A program made the translations under genes and the position numbers. From assembly GCF_021533215.1 (NCBI RefSeq), contig NZ_JAJNKA010000004.1, positions 310,001 to 374,000 on the forward strand: a DNA stretch of 64,000 nucleotides, given 5' to 3'. Positions 54,232 through 63,696 of this stretch are shown piece after piece. How positions within the stretch are numbered: position 1 is the first letter of the stretch; every line of letters begins with the position of its first letter. The DNA comes from Portibacter lacus (GTDB lineage: Bacteria > Bacteroidota > Bacteroidia > Chitinophagales > Saprospiraceae). Under the pieces are notes generated by a model that was given only the letters and a program-made list of their open reading frames with translations, made no database searches and had not been told where the DNA came from.

Positions 54232-57200
54232 TTATTTCCGGGGATTCTTCAATACTTTTTCAATTTTCAAAGATACCCCTTTCGGTAGTACACTTTGCTC
54301 TAAATTTATTCCTTCTAGTGTTAAATTAAAACCACTCATCACTTCTAGCGCTGATCCTGGGCCTCCATATTTTATGATTATGTTATCAACAGGGTCCGCC
54401 ATTATAGTAAGGTTCTTTGAGATTACTAAAGGAGAACTTTCCAGATCTATTTCACTATTTAGTCCTGTATCAATTATAATCACATCCCCAGAAGTTGCAC
54501 ATCCTATTGCATTATGTAGTGTTCCTGCTCCAGAACTATTGGTCGAAGAAACATTAAGATTACATGGAGGTGCCACTCCATCATAGCAAATTTCGATTGA
54601 AACATTGGTTAATGAACCTATTGTATTCCCAAAGTTGAAAACCCCAAACAACCATTCACCATTGGCGTTCTCTCCATCCATATCACCCAAAGAACCTTCA
54701 GGTTGATATGTATTATTTACATTTGGTGGACAATCTACACCACTTATAGCAGATTCATCATCAAAGCCCATATCAAAATCGTCGACGTTCCCACAATTAA
54801 AAAAATCATAAAGTGTAATTTGGGTCCCTCCAGCAGATAACAATACAAATGCTAAGTCACCTACATTATTATGAGTTCCTGAGACATCAATTACATTTAC
54901 ATCTCTAATTATTTCATTTAAAGCAACAGGTATGGAAACAACTGATGCTGTTCCAGAACCGCCCCTATCTCTTACAATTGTCTTAGGTGTATCATTGGAA
55001 ATAAATGTTTCACAAACCTTTATAATCTGACCTGTGGTAAATGTAAAATCAGACGAATACGAAGACATACCGCAACTATTTATTGATTTCACGCGCCAAT
55101 AATAAGTTGTCGAAGCAACAAGTTCCGTACTGATTATAATTGAATTACTAGCTATGGCTGCAGATTCAATTAGACTACCTGTTCCATTAGGTCCTGTCCT
55201 TAACTCATATTCGTAAGTCCCAGCTGTAGGTACTGCACTCCAAGCTAATTCTGGATTAAGATTTATATCTACCGCATTATTTGCTGGTGAAATTAAAGTC
55301 GGTGTTGTCGTTGGCTCATAGAGCTCCAACTCGTAATTTTTAGTTCTTACATTACCACCTGAACTAGCAACTACGTCAAGTGTAAAACTGCCTACATTAC
55401 TTCCGAAATTACTTAAGGTTACTGTTGCTGAATTTCCTGGTGTCAATGGATTGCTTGAATAACTAGCATTAGCGCCACTTGGAAGTCCTGTGATATTTAA
55501 TGTTACAGGTGTAGTATAATTCCCTATCTGATTTACATTAACATCAAACATAATTGATTCATCATTGCACGTTTCGCCTGCAGCAGGAACCACATCAATT
55601 GTATATCCATCCACACCAACTTCCACTTCAAAATCAGCATCATTGATATCAAAAAAGATGTTATCTGAACACTTAACCATAACTCTTGCCGTGGTTGTGA
55701 GCCCTGCAGGAACAACGAATGATTCCGTTCCATCATTATCTACATTAGATAGAAGTGTGATCGGATAGGTTAATCCTCCATCCGTAGACATGAACACATC
55801 GACATTTGAACAACTCACAGGAGCTTGATCCGTGCCAGCAACATCCCAAGTTAAAGTTATACTTTCACCTTCTGCAACGGTACTTGGAATCGAGGTATCA
55901 TCTACCAAAAATGGTCCAGAGGTTCCATCTACCGTGATGGTCATATCTGTTTCGTCCGTACAACCTACTGTTAAAGCATGATCTCTTACGGTCACTCTCC
56001 AATCCATTGTCCTTCCTACTGAAGGCAGAACTTCCCATGTCGGTGTCGTGTTAGCGATAATTGCGGAAATATTGGGAAGGTATCTTTTGTTATCTGAAGT
56101 TGGATTAATAGATCTAAAAGCCGGGCCACCCGTATTTCCTGATACTGGTGGCATCGTTGCTACTTCATTATCCATTTGTTCCCAGCAATAAGTTAGATTA
56201 TCTCCATCCGCATCTATTGCTTCCGCTTCTAAAACTAAAAACGTTGATTTCGGGACGGTATAATTGTTTACTAGTGATACCACCGGCGCACTATTCCCAA
56301 AACTCGATACAACTGCGCAGTTTGTACTTGTAATATGGGCAGACATTTCTTCTATAGAAATGGCATGAAAATAAGGATCGCTATTATTCTGGACATTAGG
56401 TGAACATATACCAGCGTAACCCATAATCGTACTCGCGCTACCTGGTTCTACTGCTGTTCCTCCATTCCTGTTGCAACTATTATTTTGGGTGTGATTTGCT
56501 CCGAATTGGTGCCCCATTTCATGTGCCACATAATCTATCCAGAATGGGTCATTAATTGGATTAGGTTGTCCTGTCACGCCACCCGCTTTACTAGTGTTAT
56601 TACATAGTGATTCTAAATATGCAACACCACTATCTGTAGTACAGAATATATGGCCGATATCATAATTCCCATTTCCTATGACATTATCTACATTCGTTTG
56701 ATTCTCACCTAATAGTGCACTCGGGTTCAAGTTTTGATATGGATCTGTAGCACCATCAGTATAAACCAACAAATCATTATTAGCTATTAAGATCATTCTG
56801 CAGGCGACCTCTTGCTCATACACGCCATTAATTCTATTCATTGCTGTTACGATCGCTGCTTGTCCTAGTGCAACTGTCCCTCCATGAAAATCAGTATATT
56901 CTCCAGTTGCAGCAACTGCTAGTCGATACTCACGAAGCATGCAATCACCCGCAAATCGACTTTTCTCCGATTTCTCAGCTTCGATCAACTTCGAATCTGT
57001 CAAACAATTCCAATCACTCTGACTCCTAATATCCGACTTCCGATATATAATCCTGCGCTCATTATCATTAGACTGGTAAGGATCTATATAAGTTTCGCCA
57101 CTATCATCCGAAATAACAGCTCTAATACCATTCAAAGTATAATCTAAGCGAATAGATCTGTTTTTCGTGCTCTTAGATCTTCCATAAAAAGTCTTAAAAT

Positions 57201-57516
57201 CTGGATACTTCCTTGCTAAACCAGCCTCCATCATTGAATATTCCACAATTTCAAAATCATCTACACTTCCATCTGCAAGCATTATTTTCAAGCTCGAGGT
57301 TTCTGAATTCCTACTATTGGATTCCATAGGCGCTTTCCATAATACTTCCTTGATCTCTTGATCACTAATTCTTGCTAGGATAAATTGATCTGGCTTAATT
57401 TTTTGTTCGCCAAGGTTAGGAACATTTCTTTGATTTTCTACAGTCCATGACTGCGCTCCTATCTCTATAGCACTGACGCTTAGAAGTAAACATGCTAGGA
57501 TTATTATTCTATACAT
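54232..57516 (-). CDS. secreted reprolysin-like metalloprotease with FnIII, P-domain and beta-helix-like C-terminus
   Basis: 1094 residues. Signal peptide (about 1-21, VSAIEIGAQ), a propeptide region, then an M12B/reprolysin-like zinc protease with HEMGHQFGANH (zinc ligands His332, His336, His342) and SIMGY-like methionine turn (STIMGYAG). Ig-like domains follow, then a fibronectin-III domain (about 745-840), a proprotein-convertase P domain (about 850-990, with GDLAFVLLSAGGTQ), and the start of a parallel beta-helix (STNSSGAGTLHNAI, LTIMADPVD, NLTLEGINLE). I see no T9SS sorting domain at the end, which is unusual for this architecture; the frame ends at a real stop with only about 100 bases before the arsR-type gene. 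Confidence 0.88.
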   Translation of the reverse strand: MYRIIILACLLLSVSAIEIGAQSWTVENQRNVPNLGEQKIKPDQFILARISDQEIKEVLWKAPMESNSRNSETSSLKIMLADGSVDDFEIVEYSMMEAGLARKYPDFKTFYGRSKSTKNRSIRLDYTLNGIRAVISDDSGETYIDPYQSNDNERRIIYRKSDIRSQSDWNCLTDSKLIEAEKSEKSRFAGDCMLREYRLAVAATGEYTDFHGGTVALGQAAIVTAMNRINGVYEQEVACRMILIANNDLLVYTDGATDPYQNLNPSALLGENQTNVDNVIGNGNYDIGHIFCTTDSGVAYLESLCNNTSKAGGVTGQPNPINDPFWIDYVAHEMGHQFGANHTQNNSCNRNGGTAVEPGSASTIMGYAGICSPNVQNNSDPYFHAISIEEMSAHITSTNCAVVSSFGNSAPVVSLVNNYTVPKSTFLVLEAEAIDADGDNLTYCWEQMDNEVATMPPVSGNTGGPAFRSINPTSDNKRYLPNISAIIANTTPTWEVLPSVGRTMDWRVTVRDHALTVGCTDETDMTITVDGTSGPFLVDDTSIPSTVAEGESITLTWDVAGTDQAPVSCSNVDVFMSTDGGLTYPITLLSNVDNDGTESFVVPAGLTTTARVMVKCSDNIFFDINDADFEVEVGVDGYTIDVVPAAGETCNDESIMFDVNVNQIGNYTTPVTLNITGLPSGANASYSSNPLTPGNSATVTLSNFGSNVGSFTLDVVASSGGNVRTKNYELELYEPTTTPTLISPANNAVDINLNPELAWSAVPTAGTYEYELRTGPNGTGSLIESAAIASNSIIISTELVASTTYYWRVKSINSCGMSSYSSDFTFTTGQIIKVCETFISNDTPKTIVRDRGGSGTASVVSIPVALNEIIRDVNVIDVSGTHNNVGDLAFVLLSAGGTQITLYDFFNCGNVDDFDMGFDDESAISGVDCPPNVNNTYQPEGSLGDMDGENANGEWLFGVFNFGNTIGSLTNVSIEICYDGVAPPCNLNVSSTNSSGAGTLHNAIGCATSGDVIIIDTGLNSEIDLESSPLVISKNLTIMADPVDNIIIKYGGPGSALEVMSGFNLTLEGINLEQSVLPKGVSLKIEKVLKNPRK

Positions 57517-57540
57517 TTAAAGGGTATTAAGATTAAAGGT

Positions 57541-58287
57541 CTATTTTATTTTTGCTTCATTCCACAATTCATCCATTTCTGTTAAACTCATTTCTTCAAG
57601 AGGTCGGTCCGCATTCTCCTCAATATATTCAAATCTTGTCTTAAATTTTCGATTAACCTTCTCTAATGCCGTTTCGGGGTCAATTCCTTTAAAGCGAGCG
57701 TAATTAATTAACGAGAAAAGTACATCACCAAATTCATCTTCTGCTTCTTCTGGTGTCTTTGCTTCCTTAAATTCTTGAATCTCCTCCTCTACCTTTTCCC
57801 AAACTTGACCTGCATTCTCCCATTCAAATCCTACTTGCTTCGTTTTTTCCTGCATTCGATATGCCTTAACCATGGCTGGGAGGGAAACAGGAACTCCAGA
57901 AAGAACGGATTTCTTGCCTTCTTGTAGTTTTAATTTTTCCCAATTCTGTTTTACTTCCTCTTCATTCTCTACTTTCACATCTCCATAAATATGTGGATGA
58001 CGGTGAATTAGTTTCTCACATACTGCATGAAGTGCATCTGTAATATTCCATGCACCTTTTTCATCTGCTATCTTAGCATAGAAAACCATATGTAACATAA
58101 TATCACCTATTTCTTCTTTGACTTCCTCTAAGTCATTGTTCAAAATCGCATCTGCAAGTTCATACGTTTCTTCTATTGTCAAATTTCTGAGAGATTCCAG
58201 AGTTTGCTTCCTATCCCATGGACATTTTTCTCTTAACTCATCCATTATCGTTAGCAATCTTCCGAAAGCTTCTAATTTTTCATCCAT
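57541..58287 (-). CDS. mazG: nucleoside triphosphate pyrophosphohydrolase MazG
   Basis: About 248-residue house-cleaning enzyme that hydrolyses (d)NTPs to NMPs and pyrophosphate. First MazG domain: CPWDRKQTLESLRNLTIEETYELADAI with the EExxE magnesium motif and EVKEEIGDIMLH; the second domain holds VEEEIQEFKEAKTPEEAEDEFGDVLFSLINYAR. The start is set at the ATG at 58287 because the longer frame to 58329 would begin with GTG and lacks family similarity. Downstream of it on the same strand is the metalloprotease gene; upstream it is divergent from the small 58366 gene. Confidence 0.95.
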   Translation of the reverse strand: MDEKLEAFGRLLTIMDELREKCPWDRKQTLESLRNLTIEETYELADAILNNDLEEVKEEIGDIMLHMVFYAKIADEKGAWNITDALHAVCEKLIHRHPHIYGDVKVENEEEVKQNWEKLKLQEGKKSVLSGVPVSLPAMVKAYRMQEKTKQVGFEWENAGQVWEKVEEEIQEFKEAKTPEEAEDEFGDVLFSLINYARFKGIDPETALEKVNRKFKTRFEYIEENADRPLEEMSLTEMDELWNEAKIK

Positions 58288-58365
58288 TATTATGATAATT
58301 CCATTCTTTTTAACAAACTTTGTTGCCACTAATATCGTTATACTTCAACACAAGTCAAACAAACA

Positions 58366-58578
58366 ATGAACGAATTATTATATACAATGCTAATTATTTT
58401 CGGAGTTTTTGGGATTTCATTCCTATTAATAAACATCCGTCATATAGTTACAGGTAATGAATTTAGAGGTACATGTGCAACGAATAACCCAATGCTTAAG
58501 AGTGAAATTGGCGAGTGCACGGTTTGTGGTCGTAGTCCAGATGAAGAGTGCAAAATGCCTGAGGTGAAGCCTGCATAA
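58366..58578 (+). CDS. small Cys-containing membrane protein conserved in Bacteroidota
   Basis: 70 residues: one membrane segment (LLYTMLIIFGVFGISFLLINI) and a soluble tail with Cys37, Cys51, Cys54 and Cys62 (GTCATNNPMLKSEIGECTVCG). The Cys pattern suggests a small metal-binding or redox head on a membrane anchor. Similar small proteins occur in many Bacteroidota genomes, to my recollection near respiratory genes. Divergent from mazG; followed by a 736-base gap. Function unknown. Confidence 0.7.
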   Translation: MNELLYTMLIIFGVFGISFLLINIRHIVTGNEFRGTCATNNPMLKSEIGECTVCGRSPDEECKMPEVKPA

Positions 58579-59314
58579 TGCAGTTCACCTATAAAATCCT
58601 AGATAGATTTCTTAGATATAAATTAGCCATTCAACCTATAAAAGGTTAGAATTTCGATAAAAATTAATGCTTATAAAAAATGTGTTAATTTGATTGGATT
58701 CCAGATTCCTTCTCTTGAACACGTTTTAATGGTGTAAATCTTAAATTATTTTTGAGAATATTTAAGCGCAAAATTTACAATTAAGCTTAATCCTAATAAC
58801 AATACAGTAACGTAAAATACGAGCATAACGTTAGGTTTATAAATAGTTTAGTAGTGCCAAAAATTGGCAATCATTAAATAATATTACTGTTAGGGGGAAC
58901 TTCTCAAGTTGTAACAAATAAAGGTAAATTAACTAACCTCTCCAAATTTCATCCTCCCAAATTTCATATATTTATTTTACATATAAATATTAAGTTTCAA
59001 AGCTAATATTACTTTTTCTACATTCTTTACAATTAGTGCTTTATAAGCTCAAAATGTAGCGGTGGAGTACTATACTAACTTTAAATACTTCATATACATG
59101 TGACACGGTAAAATACCCTACCCCGCAATTAATCTGACACTTTTTAAAATATTGTAAATTATACTATATATCACACTGTAAATCTGACAATTACATAATT
59201 ATTTTAATATAAAACCTGCGCTTTAATATGTTAAGAAAATCCAAAAGGAAGAAATAAAAAACATGGCTTTCAGAAAAGATGTTATTTTTATGATCCACAA
59301 CATATGTATAAAAA
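58579..59314. other. 736-base AT-rich gap without a recognised gene
   Basis: No credible coding frame; a 40-codon frame from an ATG at 59263 overlaps the deacetylase start and looks like chance. A short palindrome GCCAA-AAA-TTGGC lies at 58856-58868, and AATCTGACA occurs twice near 59130-59190. None of the REP-like families seen elsewhere is present. It probably carries the upstream region of the PIG-L deacetylase gene; I could not define a promoter. Confidence 0.5.
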
Positions 59315-61822
59315 ATGAAATATATCCTGAATCTCATTTTGAGTTTTTTGTTCTTTTTACCTCTTCATTCCCAAGCACCAGATAAATTAACCTCCGGAGA
59401 AATATTTCAAAAACTTGAAAAATTAAACTTTTTAGGATCTGTTTTATACGTTGCAGCACATCCAGATGACGAGAATACAAGACTCATATCCTATTTCTCT
59501 AATGCCGTTCATGCCAATACAGCATACCTATCATTAACTCGAGGAGACGGAGGACAAAATTTGATCGGACCTGAAATCAGAGAACAATTAGGCGTAATGA
59601 GAACGCAAGAACTACTCCAAGCCCGAGCAATCGACGGAGGAAAGCAGTTCTTCACTAGAGCGAATGATTTTGGGTATTCTAAACATCCGGACGAAACATT
59701 TGCCATCTGGAATAAAAAAGAAGTGATGTCAGATGTAGTGTGGACCATTAGAAAATTCAGACCGGATGTTATTGTTAATCGTTTTGATCATAGGTCTCCA
59801 GGTTCTACTCATGGTCACCATACCGGATCTGCAATGCTGTCTGTAGAGGCTTTCGATTTAACCAATGACAAATCTGTCTACCCTGAACAATTGAAATATG
59901 TAGAAACTTGGCAACCGACAAGGTTGTTTTTCAATACTTCTTGGTGGTTTTATGGAAGTAGGGATAAATTCGAGGAAGCAGACAAATCTAACTTAGTCGC
60001 AGTTGACGCTGGAGTCTACTACCCTATTCTCGGAAAATCAAATACCGAAATTGCAGCGGAAGCTAGAAGTATGCACAAGTGCCAAGGCTTCGGCTCTTCT
60101 GGAACAAGAGGAAGTGAGTCTGAATACATGGAATTTCTAAAAGGAGATCGTCCTACGGAAATGAAAGATCCTTTCGAAGGTATTAATACCACTTGGTCTA
60201 GAGTAAAAGGAGGCAAGCCTATCGGTGAAGCTGTAAGTAAAATAATTAAAGAGTTTAATTTTGAAAAGCCATATGAATCTGTTGTTGAATTGGTCAATGT
60301 AAGAAAAATGGTTTCAAGCATTTCTGATGAACATTGGAAAGAAACCAAATTAGCCGAAGTTGATGAAATCATCCAACAATGTTTAGGATTATTCGCTGAG
60401 GTCAGAGTAAATAATCCATCAGCATCTCCAGGAGAAAAACTATCCGCGAATATTGAGATTATCAATAGAGCACCCATTGATCTAAAACTAGTTTCTATAA
60501 ACCTAACGCCTGGTGAACAAGAACTTAACGTGAATGAGATCCTTGAAAACAACAAGCGTTTTAATACTAAACTAGATTTCTCGATACCTAAAGATGCGCC
60601 ATATTCTTCAGCTTATTGGTTGAATTCAGATGCAACTCTGGGCATGTACAGTGTGAAAGATCAGCTCTTAAGGGGAACACCAGAAAACAAGCCTCCTTAT
60701 ACTGCTACTTATACATTCGAAATAGATGGAAATACATTCTCCGTGACCTCAGCAATTATTTACAAAACTTCAGACCCTGTGAAAGGAGAAGTATATGAAC
60801 CATTCGAGATTATTCCTGCTTTTTCTGTTAAACTATTAAGTGAGGTATTTATTTTTCCAGATGCACAGAGCAAAGACATCACTGTAGTGGTGAAAGCTGG
60901 CAAAAACGATGTTAAGGGAAGCTTAGAACTTTGTCACCCAAATGGCTGGACCGTAAGTCCAGCGAAATACGAGGTAGAGATTGCAGATAAAGGTGCCGAG
61001 AAAGTATTCAAGTTCGAAGTAACACCACCTAAAGATCAAGATGAGAACTTTATAGTGCCATTAATATTCGATACAGATAGTGTATCCTACACCAATGAAG
61101 TTTCTTTAATTAAGTACGATCATATTCCTACTCAAACGGTAATATCAGATGCGAGTGCTAAAGTTGTAAAACTAGATATTCAGATTAGAGGTAAGAAAGT
61201 TGCCTACATTATGGGTGCTGGTGACAAAATTCCAGAGAGTTTAGAACAGATCGGATATCAGGTGGATGTTATCGATATCGATGAAGCAAGTGTAGAAAAT
61301 CTCAGTAAATTCGATGCCTTAATTTTAGGAGTAAGAGCATATAATACCGTTGATAGAATACAATTCTACCATGATAACTTCCTTGAATATGTGAAACAAG
61401 GTGGAACGATGATCGTGCAATATAATACGAACAGAGGAACGCGTGTAGACGAACTTGGCCCCTACCCGATGAAACTTTCGAGGGATCGAGTAACAAATGA
61501 AAATGCAGAAGTGCGAATGTTGCTTCCAGAACATGAAGTATTAAATTATCCAAATAAGATTACACAGAAGGATTTCGAAAATTGGCAACAAGAAAGAGGT
61601 TTATATTTCCCTAATGAATGGGCTGACCAATATGATGCAATTTTATCTTCTAATGATCCGGGCGAAGATCCGAAAAACGGAGGTTTGTTAGTTGCTAAGT
61701 ACGGTGAAGGTTATTATATCTATACTGGTTACTCTTGGTTCAGAGAATTACCACCAGGAGTAGCGGGCGCTTACAGAATTTTTGCTAATTTAGTTTCCAT
61801 TGGCAAATATGATAGACCTTAA
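59315..61822 (+). CDS. secreted PIG-L family N-acetylglucosaminyl deacetylase-like protein
   Basis: 835 residues. Signal peptide at about 1-20 (LSFLFFLPLHSQ). The LmbE/PIG-L domain (about 40-300) has the zinc motif AHPDDE (His49, Asp51, Asp52), SLTRGDGGQNLIG and HHTGSAM (later zinc His). PIG-L enzymes remove acetyl groups from N-acetyl sugars. The middle (about 380-600) is beta-sandwich-like, and the C-terminus (about 635-835) resembles a class I glutamine-amidotransferase-like fold (KVAYIMGAGDKIPESLEQIGYQVDVID) seen in large PIG-L proteins of Bacteroidota. It is followed at once by a small membrane protein and a sodium:solute symporter, suggesting uptake or processing of a sugar. Confidence 0.9.
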   Translation: MKYILNLILSFLFFLPLHSQAPDKLTSGEIFQKLEKLNFLGSVLYVAAHPDDENTRLISYFSNAVHANTAYLSLTRGDGGQNLIGPEIREQLGVMRTQELLQARAIDGGKQFFTRANDFGYSKHPDETFAIWNKKEVMSDVVWTIRKFRPDVIVNRFDHRSPGSTHGHHTGSAMLSVEAFDLTNDKSVYPEQLKYVETWQPTRLFFNTSWWFYGSRDKFEEADKSNLVAVDAGVYYPILGKSNTEIAAEARSMHKCQGFGSSGTRGSESEYMEFLKGDRPTEMKDPFEGINTTWSRVKGGKPIGEAVSKIIKEFNFEKPYESVVELVNVRKMVSSISDEHWKETKLAEVDEIIQQCLGLFAEVRVNNPSASPGEKLSANIEIINRAPIDLKLVSINLTPGEQELNVNEILENNKRFNTKLDFSIPKDAPYSSAYWLNSDATLGMYSVKDQLLRGTPENKPPYTATYTFEIDGNTFSVTSAIIYKTSDPVKGEVYEPFEIIPAFSVKLLSEVFIFPDAQSKDITVVVKAGKNDVKGSLELCHPNGWTVSPAKYEVEIADKGAEKVFKFEVTPPKDQDENFIVPLIFDTDSVSYTNEVSLIKYDHIPTQTVISDASAKVVKLDIQIRGKKVAYIMGAGDKIPESLEQIGYQVDVIDIDEASVENLSKFDALILGVRAYNTVDRIQFYHDNFLEYVKQGGTMIVQYNTNRGTRVDELGPYPMKLSRDRVTNENAEVRMLLPEHEVLNYPNKITQKDFENWQQERGLYFPNEWADQYDAILSSNDPGEDPKNGGLLVAKYGEGYYIYTGYSWFRELPPGVAGAYRIFANLVSIGKYDRP

Positions 61823-61823
61823 T

Positions 61824-61928
61824 ATGGAAGAGAGCAATAAAAAGTGGAACATGATGTATTTACTGGTCATAGGTGCAAATATCATCTATGTGCTTATTTT
61901 TCTGTTTGTAACATTAAGCACAAAATAA
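61824..61928 (+). CDS. 34-residue single-span membrane microprotein
   Basis: ATG at 61824 opens a 34-codon frame ending in TAA at 61928: MEESNKKWNMMYLLVIGAN, then IIYVLIFLFVTLSTK. A charged N-terminus of about 8 residues precedes one membrane segment. It begins 2 bases after the deacetylase stop and ends 1 base before the symporter ATG, with no spare sequence, which strongly suggests a real gene in the operon. It may be a small partner subunit of the symporter; that role is inferred. Confidence 0.75.
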   Translation: MEESNKKWNMMYLLVIGANIIYVLIFLFVTLSTK

Positions 61929-61929
61929 T

Positions 61930-63615
61930 ATGAGTCAAATTGACTGGATCATTCTAATCGGAACCCTGCTTTTTATTATTGTCTACGGATTATATAAAAC
62001 CAGAAAAGAAAACACCTCTGAATCCTATCTGAAAGGAGGAAGTGACTCAAAATGGTGGACCATAGGATTGTCAGTGATGGCAACTCAAGCGAGTGCGATT
62101 ACTTTTCTTTCCACACCAGGACAAGCATTTGATAAAGGATTGGGATTCGTTCAATTTTACTTCGGCCTACCATTAGCCATGGTCGTTCTTTGTATTACGT
62201 TTGTACCGATCTTTTATCGGCTGAAGGTTTTCACAGCCTATGAATATTTAGAACAAAGATTTGACTTAAAAACAAGGACGCTAGCAGCATTTTTATTTCT
62301 AGTGCAACGTGGACTTGCTGCAGGTATTACAATATACGCGCCGGCGATCATCTTCTCAGTTTTGCTGGGATGGAATCTAAAACTGACTTGTGTAGTCATC
62401 GGAATCTTGGTTATTATATATACCGTTTCAGGTGGAACTAAGGCGGTCTCCGTTACCCAAAAGCAACAAATGATCATCATTTTATCTGGAATGGTCATTG
62501 CTTTTTTCATCATTCTAGGACTTCTTCCAGAAGACATGAATTTCTCAACAGCAATGGAACTTGCAGGAGCTTCAGGAAAGACGAAAGCAATAGATTTTTC
62601 GGTCAATTTTGAAGAAAGGTATACCTTTTGGTCTGGAATCACTGGAGGTTTCTTCTTAGCCCTCGCTTATTTCGGAACAGATCAATCGCAGGTTCAACGT
62701 TATCTAAGTGGAAAATCTTTAAGAGAAAGTAGACTTGGGCTGTTATTTAATGGACTTTTCAAATTGCCACTTCAATTTTTCATTCTTATCGTCGGAGTTA
62801 TGGTATTTGTATTTTTCCAATTTACAAATAATCCACTAAACTTTAATCCCGCGGCAGAAGAAACGATTAAAGCTAGTCCATATGCTGCTGAATACGCTCA
62901 AGTAGAAGAAGAATACCAACTTCTCCAGAATGAAAAATCAGCATTATCTAGACAATTTATAGCAGCGTCTAATGCAGACGACGAATCTAAATTAGGTCAG
63001 ATTAAGGAGCTATTAAAAGAAAAAGAAGCTGGTCTTTCCCAACTGAGAGAGTCTGGTCGTCAGATCATGAATGATTCTGGGCTTGAAATCGAATCTAATG
63101 ATAGAGATTATGTTTTCCTAAGTTTCATTCTCAAGTATCTACCTAAGGGACTTATTGGACTATTACTTGCTGTGATTTTATCTGCAGCTATGTCTTCTAC
63201 CGCGGCAGAAATTAATGCGCTCGGAACTACAACTGCTGTGGATTTCTACAAGCGAAATATTAAGAAAGAGATTACGGATAAACAATACTTGAATGCGAGT
63301 AAGATGTTTACCCTTGGCTGGGGAATCATGGCGATTATAGTCGCATCTACCGCAAGTCTTTTTGACAACCTTATCCAGTTGGTCAACTACATTGGCTCCA
63401 TTTTTTATGGAACAATTCTAGGGATATTCTTGGTTGCTTTTTATGTGAAACGAGTAAAGTCCAAAGCGGTATTTATAGGTGCATTAGTAGCACAGTGTAT
63501 TGTCATAGCTTTAACATTCGCCACTGATTCTTATTTGTGGTTCAATGTTGTCGGATGTTTTTCAGTAATCATAATTTCATATATTATTCAGATGTTTATT
63601 GGACGGGAAGAATAA
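61930..63615 (+). CDS. sodium:solute symporter (SSS family)
   Basis: 561-residue inner-membrane transporter of the SSS family (LeuT fold), about 13 membrane segments. Typical early motif SESYLKGGSDSKWWTIGLSVMATQASAITFLSTPGQAF and GVSGGTKAV-like helix pair (VSGGTKAVSVTQKQQ), FGTDQSQVQRYLSG, and LSAAMSSTAAEINAL. A hydrophilic, partly coiled insertion of about 80 residues lies near residues 310-395 between membrane segments. The family takes up sugars, amino acids, or sialic acid-like solutes with Na+; pairing with the PIG-L deacetylase suggests an amino sugar, which is inference. Confidence 0.93.
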   Translation: MSQIDWIILIGTLLFIIVYGLYKTRKENTSESYLKGGSDSKWWTIGLSVMATQASAITFLSTPGQAFDKGLGFVQFYFGLPLAMVVLCITFVPIFYRLKVFTAYEYLEQRFDLKTRTLAAFLFLVQRGLAAGITIYAPAIIFSVLLGWNLKLTCVVIGILVIIYTVSGGTKAVSVTQKQQMIIILSGMVIAFFIILGLLPEDMNFSTAMELAGASGKTKAIDFSVNFEERYTFWSGITGGFFLALAYFGTDQSQVQRYLSGKSLRESRLGLLFNGLFKLPLQFFILIVGVMVFVFFQFTNNPLNFNPAAEETIKASPYAAEYAQVEEEYQLLQNEKSALSRQFIAASNADDESKLGQIKELLKEKEAGLSQLRESGRQIMNDSGLEIESNDRDYVFLSFILKYLPKGLIGLLLAVILSAAMSSTAAEINALGTTTAVDFYKRNIKKEITDKQYLNASKMFTLGWGIMAIIVASTASLFDNLIQLVNYIGSIFYGTILGIFLVAFYVKRVKSKAVFIGALVAQCIVIALTFATDSYLWFNVVGCFSVIIISYIIQMFIGREE

Positions 63616-63696
63616 TTATTCATGCTTTGAAAATCCCTGGTCTTCATTATAGTCCAGGCGCGAGATTGTTTCAAAATCTTAGCTAAAATGGTATAA

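Noticed and set aside
59263-59385. 40-codon frame upstream of the PIG-L deacetylase
   Set aside because: It overlaps the deacetylase start in another frame, has no spacing or motif support and is short enough to arise by chance.
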